Below are positions 1-9,128 of a stretch of DNA of 64,000 nucleotides, one piece after another; positions within the stretch are counted from its first letter, which is position 1; the number at the start of each line of letters is the position of its first letter. The translations under genes and the position numbers were made by a program. The notes under the pieces were generated by a model, which did no database searches, was not told where the DNA came from, and worked only from the letters and a program-made list of their open reading frames with translations. This DNA is from Psychrobacter sp. APC 3281 (lineage in GTDB: Bacteria > Pseudomonadota > Gammaproteobacteria > Pseudomonadales > Moraxellaceae): contig NZ_JASDCS010000008.1 of assembly GCF_030407815.1 (NCBI RefSeq), forward strand, positions 165,419 through 229,418, given 5' to 3'.

Positions 1-4
1 TATC

Positions 5-1114
5 ATGAGTACGGACAATCGCATCGCCACTCAGATGAATATTGAATATGCTAAGGCTAAAATGCCAGCAGACTTGCCTCGCGCTGAACGCATCGTGGTC
101 GAAGAAAATATCAAGAAGCTACTGAAAGAGAAGAATGCCGTACTGGTAGCACACTACTATGTCGACCCTTTTATCCAAGACTTGGCATTGGCAACCGGTG
201 GCTGCGTCGGTGACTCACTTGAAATGGCTCGGTTTGGACAAGCTCATAGTGCTCAAACATTGGTGGTCGCTGGTGTGCGCTTCATGGGTGAATCAGCAAA
301 AATATTGAGCATGGAAAAGACTGTACTCATGCCAGATTTAGAAGCCGAATGTTCGCTTGATTTGGGCTGTCCTGCTGATGAGTTTTCAGCATTTTGTGAT
401 GCCCATCCTGAGCGTACTGTGGTCGTCTATGCCAATACCAGTGCCGCGGTAAAAGCGAGAGCTGATTGGGTAGTGACCTCATCTGTCGGTATCGACATCG
501 TCCGTCATCTGCATGCCCAAGGTGAGCCGATTATTTGGGGCCCTGACCGTCATTTGGGCAAATACATCGCTCGTGAGACTGGCGCAGATATGCTGTTGTG
601 GCAAGGGTCTTGCCTCGTGCATAACGAATTTAAAGCCACTGAACTAATGCAATTAAAAGAGGAACACCCAGAGGCCAAAGTCTTGGTACATCCTGAGTCT
701 CCTGATAGCGTGGTGGCACTCGCTGATGTGGTCGGCTCGACTAGCAAGCTTTTGCAATCAACGTATGAGATGGATGCTGATACCTTTATCGTTGCTACTG
801 ATTTGGGCATATTGCACGAGATGCAAAAACGCTCACCAAACAAGCGATTCTTGGCCGCACCAACTGCTGGTGAGAGTGCAAGCTGTAAAAGCTGTGCGTT
901 TTGTCCTTGGATGGCAATGAACGGTTTAAAAGGGATTGAACAGTGCTTAACCAATCAAAGCGGTGAAGTGCTAATGACACCTGAGCTAGCAGTAGCAGCT
1001 AAGAAACCATTACAACGGATGCTCGATTTTGCTGAAGTACAAAAGCAACGCGTGGCCGCTAGTGGCGACATTGTAAAAGACCGTACACTGTTTGCTAACG
1101 TTGGGGCAGCCTAG
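5..1114 (+). CDS. nadA: Quinolinate synthase NadA
   Basis: NadA condenses iminoaspartate with dihydroxyacetone phosphate to give quinolinate, the second step of de novo NAD synthesis, using an oxygen-sensitive 4Fe-4S cluster. The 369-residue protein is close to the usual NadA length. It has the cysteine-bearing segments expected for the cluster: ECSLDLGC in the first third, GSCLVHNEF in the middle and [14 protein letters not shown] near the C-terminus. The [14 protein letters not shown] segment near residue 50 is also typical. The ATG lies four bases from the window edge, so its ribosome binding site cannot be seen. The stop is 70 bases before the start chosen for nadB, so the two genes are probably cotranscribed. 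Confidence 0.96.
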   Translation: MSTDNRIATQMNIEYAKAKMPADLPRAERIVVEENIKKLLKEKNAVLVAHYYVDPFIQDLALATGGCVGDSLEMARFGQAHSAQTLVVAGVRFMGESAKILSMEKTVLMPDLEAECSLDLGCPADEFSAFCDAHPERTVVVYANTSAAVKARADWVVTSSVGIDIVRHLHAQGEPIIWGPDRHLGKYIARETGADMLLWQGSCLVHNEFKATELMQLKEEHPEAKVLVHPESPDSVVALADVVGSTSKLLQSTYEMDADTFIVATDLGILHEMQKRSPNKRFLAAPTAGESASCKSCAFCPWMAMNGLKGIEQCLTNQSGEVLMTPELAVAAKKPLQRMLDFAEVQKQRVAASGDIVKDRTLFANVGAA

Positions 1115-1184
1115 CATGAGTCAGTCGCATTCAGTTGATCGTTCCAGCACCACTCGCTATATAAATAACAGGAGCAGCAGTGAT

Positions 1185-3095
1185 ATGAGTAATATTATAA
1201 AAACTGATGTTCTTATTATTGGAGCTGGTCTGGCAGGTTTGAGCACCGCGCTATCTCTGCCGAAATCGCTGAATATCACTGTTTTAAGCAAAGCCGCGCT
1301 TGAGGTGTGCTCAAGTCATTACGCTCAAGGTGGTATTGCAGCTAGCTTAGACAAAGCAGACTCTGTGACTGATCATGTCGCTGATACCTTAATCGCTGGT
1401 GCAGGATTGTGTGCGACGGACAATACTGCCCGTATCTTGGGTGCAGGACAGCAAGCGGTGCAGTGGCTATGCGAGCAAGGTGTGCCATTTACTCAATCTA
1501 CTTTAACTAAAAAAATTGATAATACACCTGATTTTTCAGTCTTAAAAACCAGTGACTTACACTTGACCAAAGAAGGCGGTCATGGCTGTAGACGTGTGGC
1601 CCATGCGGATGATGCAACGGGTCGGCACGTGATGGATACCTTAATTACCAAAGCACAGACTGCAACCAATATCACTATCTTGCCTTATCATGAAGCATTA
1701 GAGTTACTGACTTCACCTATGATTAGCCGATCTTCTTTTAGCATGAACGATTGCGAGATTAAACATTGCCGAGGGGCACTGGTCTTTGATCATATCAATG
1801 AGCGCCAACTCACCATTCATAGTTCAGCTGTCGTACTCGCTAGTGGTGGCTTAGGTCAGTTATTTAAGCGTGCCAGCGCACCTAATGTCTGTGTCGGTGA
1901 TGGCGTCATGATGGCATGTCAAGCAGGCTGCCGCTTGGCAAATTTGGAATTTGTACAATTTCATCCGACGGGTCTGGCATTAGATGACAGCAGCTTTCTG
2001 ATATCTGAAGCATTACGCGGTGAAGGTGGACGACTGTATTGTCCACAGACTGGTACGCGCTTTATGTTAGAAGTGGATAAGCGCGCTGAATTAGCCCCAC
2101 GCGATATCGTTGCTCGGGCAATAGCCAATCAGATTAGTAGTAACGGACTTGGCTACGTGCATCTTGATGTCAGTCACTTGCCAGCCGCATTTATACAAGC
2201 GCATTTCCCGCAGATTTATCAGACGCTGCTAGCACTCGGCATCGATATGACCACAGACCCTATTCCGGTCGCTCCGACTGCCCACTACAGTTGTGGTGGC
2301 GTGGTGACTGATGCCAATGGATTGACCGATATTGCAGGGCTGTATGCAGCAGGCGAAGTTGCTTATACAGGGCTACATGGAGCTAATCGTTTAGCAAGTA
2401 ATTCATTGTTGGAGTGTGTGGTGGTTGGTCGCAACATCGCCGCCAACTTACCTCATTATTTAACAAAATTGGAAAACTTAAAGAACTTAGAAGCTTTAAA
2501 GAAAACCGCTGAAGCTTTAGAGAGAACAGCTCAGCCACATACGACTAACTATTATGAACTGCATCAGTTAGCTGCCGATATTTGGCAATATCCGACATTA
2601 GAAAACACGCAATTTGTTATCTTACCCTCTTCTAAGCAGTCATCACTCCCAACTTATAAGGCTGATAAAGCATTTCATTCTAACGTAGATATTTCAGAGA
2701 TAACTATAGCATTGAAAGCTCTTTTGACAGCCAATATGGGTATCACACGTAGTGCCAAACAATTAGAGCAAGCATTGCGACAAATTGAGCAGTGGCAAGA
2801 GTTAATCGAACATAATAAAACCATGCTATCTGATATGAGCAGTAAAGCCCCTACTACTAACAGAGAGCTTGCCATTTTTCAATTGGTGAGGCAATTAACG
2901 TTAGCAACGGTGATTGTTCAATCGGCTTATCAACGTTTTGAGAGTCGCGGTGGGCATTATCGTGAAGATTATCCTGACTTAGCTGAAACGCCTTTAACCA
3001 GTATCATTCTGCCATTAAGAAAAACTACGCTTAACTCCTTTTCGCACGTTATAGAAGACGAGCGTTATCCGATACTTGTTACTGACCATATTTAA
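1185..3095 (+). CDS. nadB: L-aspartate oxidase NadB
   Basis: NadB is a flavoprotein that oxidises L-aspartate to iminoaspartate, which NadA uses next. The N-terminus DVLIIGAGLAGLS is the FAD dinucleotide-binding motif. VQFHPTG, APTAHYSCGG and GEVAYTGLHGANRLASNSLLE are succinate dehydrogenase/aspartate oxidase family signatures. The frame stays open upstream to 1092, inside nadA, but the ATG at 1185 is preferred: it follows an AGGAG at 1170-1174 and sits directly before the FAD motif. An ATG at 1116 is the alternative. The 636-residue product is about 100 residues longer than E. coli NadB. Some of the excess is a Leu/Lys/Ala-rich stretch after the FAD-binding domain (around 2460-2540) and a polar C-terminal region. 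Confidence 0.94.
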   Translation: MSNIIKTDVLIIGAGLAGLSTALSLPKSLNITVLSKAALEVCSSHYAQGGIAASLDKADSVTDHVADTLIAGAGLCATDNTARILGAGQQAVQWLCEQGVPFTQSTLTKKIDNTPDFSVLKTSDLHLTKEGGHGCRRVAHADDATGRHVMDTLITKAQTATNITILPYHEALELLTSPMISRSSFSMNDCEIKHCRGALVFDHINERQLTIHSSAVVLASGGLGQLFKRASAPNVCVGDGVMMACQAGCRLANLEFVQFHPTGLALDDSSFLISEALRGEGGRLYCPQTGTRFMLEVDKRAELAPRDIVARAIANQISSNGLGYVHLDVSHLPAAFIQAHFPQIYQTLLALGIDMTTDPIPVAPTAHYSCGGVVTDANGLTDIAGLYAAGEVAYTGLHGANRLASNSLLECVVVGRNIAANLPHYLTKLENLKNLEALKKTAEALERTAQPHTTNYYELHQLAADIWQYPTLENTQFVILPSSKQSSLPTYKADKAFHSNVDISEITIALKALLTANMGITRSAKQLEQALRQIEQWQELIEHNKTMLSDMSSKAPTTNRELAIFQLVRQLTLATVIVQSAYQRFESRGGHYREDYPDLAETPLTSIILPLRKTTLNSFSHVIEDERYPILVTDHI

Positions 3096-3216
3096 GCCTA
3101 CGACAGATAACAGCCAAACCCATCAAGGGCGATATCTAACACTATAGTTAAAGAGGCATTTAAGCTATCATTATGGATAGGCTTAAAATATTACCTCTTC
3201 TTTGAGTGTCCACGGT

Positions 3217-4110
3217 ATGGCTTCTGATATTGTGTTTGTAATTGCCCTGATGATAATCGTCAGTTTGGCTTGGAGTGTACTTGCCGTACCTCGTCTGCGC
3301 AAACGCTTGCCAAAAATCTACCTAATAGCCCGCTCGTGGTGGTTGATGCTAGCCGCGCTCTGCACTTGCTATGTGATTGCAAAAATAACGAACGATACGC
3401 AAGGCTTTTATTCGCAAGTATATGCCTATCAATGGCTGCTCATTTTATTTTTTATATTAATTGGTCTACGCGGCAGCTACGAGATTAAACGCCTATGGTG
3501 TTTACACAGTAAAGCCGTACTCATTCATAAACTCCAAGCGCAAGGTTTACAGCCAAATACTTCCCTACTAGCGAAAACCTCTCTCAATCTGACTCAACAC
3601 TATACGCGGCTCAACTCCTTAGACCTGCTACTGAGTGTTACTTTCCTCTCACTCATCATTAGCCTTATTGTCTTACAGCAATTGACTTGGCAACGCGAAC
3701 AATACGGTGTTTTACTCTTCGTATTATTTGCCAGTCAGTTTAATGATATTGCCCAATATCTATGTGGGCGACTGCTTGGACGTAAACTGTTTAAACGAGG
3801 TCTAGCACCGACTATTAGCCCGAATAAAAGCATTGAAGGTGCTATCTTTGGCAGTTTAGTTGCGGCAATCTTGGCAGCAGTATTAGGTCTTTGGCTCACT
3901 CCTTTTACTTGGTGGATCTGTCTATTAGCTGCCTATGGCTTGGCTGTAAGCGGTATATTTGGAGACTTATTAGAATCAGCCTTTAAGCGCCAGCACGGGG
4001 TAAAAGACACCGGAACGATGCTCGCTGGTCATGGTGGGGTATTAGATCGGATAGACAGTTTATTGATCGGAGTGCCAGTATTTACCTTGCTTTATTGGCT
4101 GTGTGGATGA
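3217..4110 (+). CDS. ynbB: CdsA-family phosphatidate cytidylyltransferase, YnbB-like
   Basis: This is a 297-residue polytopic membrane protein of the CDP-diglyceride synthase family, which activates phosphatidate with CTP. The C-terminal part carries the family signature, from [13 protein letters not shown] through [12 protein letters not shown], with the Lys-Asp and Asp-Arg metal and substrate residues present. The segment [16 protein letters not shown] resembles E. coli YnbB as I remember it more than housekeeping CdsA. The minus-strand neighbours resemble YnbA and YnbC, which supports this. A TTG at 3202 is in frame, but the ATG at 3217 is the simpler start; neither has a strong ribosome binding site. 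The gene converges on the dehydrogenase gene at 4158. I infer that it supplies a CDP-lipid to the fusion protein encoded at 6170-8863. Confidence 0.8.
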   Translation: MASDIVFVIALMIIVSLAWSVLAVPRLRKRLPKIYLIARSWWLMLAALCTCYVIAKITNDTQGFYSQVYAYQWLLILFFILIGLRGSYEIKRLWCLHSKAVLIHKLQAQGLQPNTSLLAKTSLNLTQHYTRLNSLDLLLSVTFLSLIISLIVLQQLTWQREQYGVLLFVLFASQFNDIAQYLCGRLLGRKLFKRGLAPTISPNKSIEGAIFGSLVAAILAAVLGLWLTPFTWWICLLAAYGLAVSGIFGDLLESAFKRQHGVKDTGTMLAGHGGVLDRIDSLLIGVPVFTLLYWLCG

Positions 4111-4157
4111 GCAGCCCATTTTTGATTAGGATAGTGCTTGATTAAAACAATGCTTGG

Positions 4158-4985
4158 TTAAGAAGACTTATCTAGTTTACTGCGCAATATCCAATTGAGC
4201 ACAGGCTTTGGTAAATGATTTAAGGCACTCGTGATATAGCGCATCGAGCGTGGAAATATCGCCAGTTCTACGTCATCGTCAATCGCTTGCATAATATGAT
4301 CAACCGCTGTCTTCGTGCTCATGATAAATGGCTTATGGCTAGCATCGCCATCATTTAAATCACGTAACGCTTGAGTATCAATATAGCCTGAAGCAATACA
4401 GTTTACTTGTATATCATAAGGTATAAGTGCTGCTCGATACGCGCTGGCAGTCGCAATCATCGCGCGTTTGCTTTTGGCATAAAGGCTGGCATAAGGATAA
4501 TCCATCGTACCTGCGATAGAGGCAATACAGACAAGACTTGGTCTATTGCCTTTGCTAGCGTCCAATGACTGATATTGCTGTTTTAACTGCTGCTTCAACT
4601 GACTGCTTGCCCATCTAAAAACTTGCTCAAACGCCTGCAAGTTAATCGCTAGCATTTGGTCGCTATCTGCTTGATTTAGGTGATGGATACGCTCATTGGT
4701 ATAGCTACCAGCACTATAGATCAGTCTTTGAAATGGAATATCTGACAAATTGTCTAATAACGTTCGCGTTTGATTTGGTTCAGTTAAATCACACACATAA
4801 GTCACGATAGCAGGATGCTGGCTGTTGATATCAGCTATCTTCGCTGCGCTACTTCCGACAACGCTGACTTGCCAGCCAAGCGTCTGATGATGCAACGCCA
4901 AAGCTAAGCCAAGACCGCTCGTACCACCAACGATAATAATATGCGATGTATGGTTTCCAGTGGTATCTTTTGCAAGGTTTTTCAT
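4158..4985 (-). CDS. Short-chain dehydrogenase/reductase
   Basis: This is a 275-residue classical SDR. The N-terminus IIIVGGTSGLGLAL is the NAD(P)-binding glycine motif in a GGTSGLG variant. YSAG stands where NNAG is usual. The catalytic residues are visible as Ser in CIASIAG and YAKSK (YxxxK), followed by NCIASGYIDT. Its start overlaps the stop of the patatin-like gene by four bases, so translation is probably coupled, and it is the last gene of the lipid operon. The substrate cannot be read from the sequence. Reduction or oxidation of a lipid head group or acyl chain is an inference from context only. Confidence 0.85.
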   Translation of the reverse strand: MKNLAKDTTGNHTSHIIIVGGTSGLGLALALHHQTLGWQVSVVGSSAAKIADINSQHPAIVTYVCDLTEPNQTRTLLDNLSDIPFQRLIYSAGSYTNERIHHLNQADSDQMLAINLQAFEQVFRWASSQLKQQLKQQYQSLDASKGNRPSLVCIASIAGTMDYPYASLYAKSKRAMIATASAYRAALIPYDIQVNCIASGYIDTQALRDLNDGDASHKPFIMSTKTAVDHIMQAIDDDVELAIFPRSMRYITSALNHLPKPVLNWILRSKLDKSS

Positions 4986-6166
4986 AATTTATGCTGCTGT
5001 ATGTAGTCGACCGTACGCTGATAGCCATACTGCCATTGCGCCTGCATTTGCTGTACAAAGCCGTCATAGTCGCTATGTATTAGCTCGACGGTCATTTGCT
5101 TTAGGTTAAAACGCTTTTGCACATTTTGCCCTCTCAGTTGCTGCTCGTTATCTGCAAATGGTAACCAATGTAGCTGACGGTTTTTATTAGTGGTGTCAGT
5201 GCGAGGCGACACGCTGATTGGTTGATAACCGTGTACTGCTGCCAAGCGCTCATTGGGATCAAAACCAAAGACGTGCTGAATCGCGGGAGCAGCCAGCCAT
5301 AGGTCATAACCTGCCTTAGTCTCTGCAAATACGCTATCACCCAACTGACAGGCCAACTCAATCGGTGTGAGATTAATCACACCTCCTAAACACCAGCCAA
5401 GCTCTGTGATATATGTGGGCGGTAGATAGTACATGTCTGCCATAGACGCGCGGATCACTGGAGCAAAATCCCATTGCGTCTGTACTTTTACAGACGGGTG
5501 TATGCGTCCGTTTGCAAATATATGCGCTGGTGACGTTATTTGCTCTTCAGCCAGACCTGATGCAGAATTTGGTAAGCACGGCGGCGCAAATAACAACTCT
5601 TGCAGTGCGAGTTTTTCATTATATAAGCTATCAATAGGTGCTTGATACAGGCGGCTAGCAATGATTGCTATCTCTGACGTTGTTTTATCAGCAGCGCTAC
5701 CATTATCACTAGCAGCAAACTGCGACAGCTCATCTAGCCAGTACTGCTCGTTATCAATACGAAACATCGCTAACTGCTGCAACTCATTTAACAGTCGCTC
5801 GTAGCGGTCTGCTTGACGTTGTCCTTGTCCATTATCCCTTTGCTTTGATAACCGCCAACGCTTAAGTGCATGGGTCATGTAACGCAGCTTTAGACGTTTA
5901 TTGGCTTCATCTGGCGCAACATGTCTGATGGCAGTGATGACACGATACAACTCACGGCTGCACATCAGCGCTTGCAAATCTTTAGGGTCGGGCGCAAGGT
6001 GTACTAAGTAGGCAGACAAACTACCACCGCAAGTACCAACGATAATGTCTGGCGTCAAATCATGCGCGGCTAGCGCTGCATAACTGCCCAAATAATAACC
6101 AAAACGTGACCCTCCCCCTGAAAACAGCTGAACACGCTCGTAAGGCTTAACACGCTGATTATTCAT
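4982..6166 (-). CDS. Patatin-fold protein with substituted catalytic residues
   Basis: This is a 394-residue protein with patatin-like phospholipase features. LFSGGGSRFGYYLGSY near the N-terminus matches the oxyanion-hole glycine motif, and IIVGTCGGSLSAYL near residue 44 occupies the nucleophile-elbow position. Active patatins have GxSxG there; this protein reads GTCGG, with Cys (codon TGC) in place of Ser. The catalytic Asp motif DGG also appears changed: WCLGGVINLTPIELA near residue 259 has Leu in place of Asp. The gene lies three bases after the YnbA-YnbC fusion gene and overlaps the dehydrogenase gene by four bases. It may be a non-catalytic lipid-binding homologue or use another nucleophile. 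The fold assignment is fairly firm; an activity is not. Confidence 0.75.
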   Translation of the reverse strand: MNNQRVKPYERVQLFSGGGSRFGYYLGSYAALAAHDLTPDIIVGTCGGSLSAYLVHLAPDPKDLQALMCSRELYRVITAIRHVAPDEANKRLKLRYMTHALKRWRLSKQRDNGQGQRQADRYERLLNELQQLAMFRIDNEQYWLDELSQFAASDNGSAADKTTSEIAIIASRLYQAPIDSLYNEKLALQELLFAPPCLPNSASGLAEEQITSPAHIFANGRIHPSVKVQTQWDFAPVIRASMADMYYLPPTYITELGWCLGGVINLTPIELACQLGDSVFAETKAGYDLWLAAPAIQHVFGFDPNERLAAVHGYQPISVSPRTDTTNKNRQLHWLPFADNEQQLRGQNVQKRFNLKQMTVELIHSDYDGFVQQMQAQWQYGYQRTVDYIQQHKL

Positions 6167-6169
6167 CTA

Positions 6170-8863
6170 TCACTCATCATCAGCTGATGCGGTTTTAATC
6201 GCTAACGAAACAGTAAATATCCCAAAGCGATCTATACGCATCGTGATTTTCTTAAAGCCTGCTCGCTCAACCAATTGATCCATTTCTGCTTGCGAACGGC
6301 AACGCATCACCCAACTACTGCCCCGGTGATTATTCAATGTTTTACTGATAAATTCCTGCTCAGGATGCCACGGTTGGTTGGTATAAATCAGATAACCGCC
6401 CGACTTCAAACTGTTATAAATACCTGCTAAAGCTGTCGCTGGTAGCGTATTATCAGAGAATAATTCAAATAACCCAGAAGCAATAGCAAGATCTGCTTTT
6501 TTAGTATCGGTGCTAGTGTCATTCGTATCTGCATCGATATAACTAGTAGGATCAAAGGCGTCCTTTTGACTGATCATTATTCGATTGCTCATGGCTAACT
6601 GCTGTGCCTTTGCTTGCAATGCCTGTATATTATGCATCTCATAATCACGCAGCTCAGCATACAAATCTGCAAACTCTGTCATCAGATCAAATGCATAAAA
6701 ACCATGTCCACTAGCGATATCTAACAGTTTTGGTCGGTATGGTTTATTACTACTTTGATTTTTGTCTTCAATGTCTGCAAGTGCTAAGCGCGCCAATTCC
6801 AATATATGCTCGCGGCGAATACGAATACCCTGCCAACCGATATTATTTAAATAAAACTTATCGACTGCCTGTCCAAACTTATTCTGACCGCTAGGCTTGT
6901 TGTAATAAACATGATCCAGTGAATGACCTGAATCAAATCCATGCTCAAGCCCTGTGGCAATCGCATCGCTGACATGACCAAACCTCTGCATCGCAAAACG
7001 GGTAATCGCAAAGTTTGGATTGAATGGTTTAATCGCCAAACGATCCACCTTATCCTTACTGGCACTGTTTAAGTGAGCGGCACTCAAATCAGGGGCTTGG
7101 ACTGGTGTGCTAAATATTTCCTCAGCAAACTCAATACAGTCGGCAAAGACGTCGGCTTTATTGGTCTCATGAAAGATTGCATGATAGCTGTCTGGATACA
7201 ACTGCCAGCGTTTGATCGGTGTATTGATCGCTTCATAAAATGCGCGCTCAGCCTGCTTATCGACCACATAATCCTTACCCGCGCATAAGACAAACGTCGG
7301 TACAGTAATGGCCCCTGCATCATCGAGCAGACGCTGACCCGTCGCATGGGTATCAATGAGTAAGTCGGTCGAGATACTGTTGGAGATTAATGGATCAGAA
7401 TTGTAAGCCTGCTGCGCGTCTTTATCATGGGTCAGTACTTGTGCTTTAACATAGCTGCTGACACGTGACATCAGACCTAGCGTACGTGCCACCTTTAGCG
7501 ATGGTATAGCAAAGGGCAGATACAGACGAATACTCAAAGCAGGCGTGCCCAATATCATCCCGCGAATATTAGGCGCATAATCATGTACCCATGCTGCTGC
7601 CAATACCGCGCCGATACTACTAGCGACAATCAATGTATCCTCGATAGCAATGCCTGTTTGCCCAATCACCAGTTGTACAAAACCTTCTAAATCTCGCTCA
7701 AGCTCGGTAACGCTCTCAGCATGATCTTTGATACCCCCTGAGCGACCATTGCCGCGCGCATCCCAAGCAAACACTTGATAGCCAGCTGTTGCAAACTGCT
7801 CTCCTAACTCTGCCAATCGTCCCGAATGCTCATGCCCTCGGTGCAATAAGATAACTTGGCGCAACGGTTGGTTGGCTTGCTTAATATCTTCTAAAGGCGT
7901 CGTTAGCCAATAGCGATAATAAATAGCCGTGCCATCATCAGCGTTATAACAGCTTTCACCATTGATGATTTTAGATGCAGGCAAGTCAAAACCAACACTG
8001 GCCTGTTCTTCGAATTTTTGACTATCAACGGTTGTGGTTGGCATTTCTTTGAACTCCAATGGGCGAGCGTTATCAGTAGAAGTATTTGGCAAAACAACAG
8101 TAAGAGATAGTGAGTTGTTTGTTGACTCACCCAGTACGGATCGCAGCTCAGGTGGGTTACGCATTAAGTATAACTCTGTCATATAACGTAGTCGATTGAG
8201 ACAGGTCTTTAGTAGCATTATCTCTGTTAGTATAAATAATTGACCCATTCTGATAGCAGGTAAAGCCACCTGCCCTTTAATACTTACTGGCGCTTTGGCT
8301 CTAATGCCTATAAACGCACCAAGCATACCTAATAAGAAGGCGCGATCGCTTTTGCCCAAAGGCCCTTGGTTAGCACGAACACCTAACATGGTATTACTAG
8401 TAACGCCCAACAGCTCGGTGCCAATACTAAGGGCAATCAGAGCAGTGATATGATGCTGAGAAGTTGATAGATTCGTTGGCAAATTAGCTATTAACGTTTG
8501 CTGTTCTTTATCATTGATATGATGGGTCAGAATATGAGGGGCTAGGCTCGCTAATAGCGCCGTATCGGCAACCATATCACCTACCTCGTTTAATACGGCT
8601 CCTAGCCTTGAGGCCTGTCCATGCTCACGCGCCATCATGCCATCGATGGCATTGAGTGCCATACGTACAAACAATGATGAAGGCAGTAAAAGCCACAGCC
8701 GCTGCTGTTCAGCCGCTGGTTTGGCAATGATATAGGCAGTACCGATACTTAATAAAACAGCGGATACTGTCACTTGATTAGCGGTAACATTTTGCTCAAC
8801 CAGCGCATTACTCATCGGGCGTAGTTGATTTTGAAACTGAGTTTTGAGCTGATATAGCGACAT
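6170..8863 (-). CDS. YnbA-YnbC fusion: CDP-alcohol phosphatidyltransferase, alpha/beta hydrolase and SAM methyltransferase
   Basis: This is an 897-residue three-domain protein. Residues 1-205 are a membrane CDP-alcohol phosphatidyltransferase with NAIDGMMAR and GAVLNEVGD, the family motif with Asn at two of the four Asp positions. Residues about 295-590 are an alpha/beta hydrolase: ILLHRGHEHSGR, nucleophile Ser in VASSIGAV near residue 415, then GKDYVVD and DSYHAIFHE supplying Asp and His. Residues about 690-890 are a class I methyltransferase with LLDIASGHG near residue 716. E. coli encodes the first part as YnbA and the other two as YnbC, as I recall. The TTG at 8875 is in frame, but the ATG at 8863 gives MSLYQLK, matching the remembered YnbA start. 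It is the first gene of a tight three-gene operon. Confidence 0.82.
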   Translation of the reverse strand: MSLYQLKTQFQNQLRPMSNALVEQNVTANQVTVSAVLLSIGTAYIIAKPAAEQQRLWLLLPSSLFVRMALNAIDGMMAREHGQASRLGAVLNEVGDMVADTALLASLAPHILTHHINDKEQQTLIANLPTNLSTSQHHITALIALSIGTELLGVTSNTMLGVRANQGPLGKSDRAFLLGMLGAFIGIRAKAPVSIKGQVALPAIRMGQLFILTEIMLLKTCLNRLRYMTELYLMRNPPELRSVLGESTNNSLSLTVVLPNTSTDNARPLEFKEMPTTTVDSQKFEEQASVGFDLPASKIINGESCYNADDGTAIYYRYWLTTPLEDIKQANQPLRQVILLHRGHEHSGRLAELGEQFATAGYQVFAWDARGNGRSGGIKDHAESVTELERDLEGFVQLVIGQTGIAIEDTLIVASSIGAVLAAAWVHDYAPNIRGMILGTPALSIRLYLPFAIPSLKVARTLGLMSRVSSYVKAQVLTHDKDAQQAYNSDPLISNSISTDLLIDTHATGQRLLDDAGAITVPTFVLCAGKDYVVDKQAERAFYEAINTPIKRWQLYPDSYHAIFHETNKADVFADCIEFAEEIFSTPVQAPDLSAAHLNSASKDKVDRLAIKPFNPNFAITRFAMQRFGHVSDAIATGLEHGFDSGHSLDHVYYNKPSGQNKFGQAVDKFYLNNIGWQGIRIRREHILELARLALADIEDKNQSSNKPYRPKLLDIASGHGFYAFDLMTEFADLYAELRDYEMHNIQALQAKAQQLAMSNRIMISQKDAFDPTSYIDADTNDTSTDTKKADLAIASGLFELFSDNTLPATALAGIYNSLKSGGYLIYTNQPWHPEQEFISKTLNNHRGSSWVMRCRSQAEMDQLVERAGFKKITMRIDRFGIFTVSLAIKTASADDE

Positions 8864-9128
8864 GAGTCTAGCCAAATATTTTCAGTACTTTAATGTAGCA
8901 ACAAAAGTTTGTAAGGTAAAGAATTACAAAGCGCTCAAAAACGTTCAAACATTTTGAAAAAGATATTTATTATCATCATTATAAGCGTCCAGTTTTTTCT
9001 ATTTTAATTAACAACGATCAATGATTTGCAATGAATCTCAATGGCTCATATCAGTATTGCTAACCTTATATGGTACAATCTTCAGCTTCTTAAAAACGCC
9101 TTATTAAAAATGCTGCGAGCCCGTCATC

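Noticed and set aside
8962..8985. AT-rich sequence resembling a Fur box (TTATTATCATCATTATAAG) in the lysO/lipid-operon spacer
   Set aside because: It matches only loosely the repeated GATAAT pattern, and neither neighbour is an iron gene. AT-rich spacers here give such matches by chance.
9000..9128. Possible lysine riboswitch before lysO
   Set aside because: None of the conserved L-box elements could be found in the leader.
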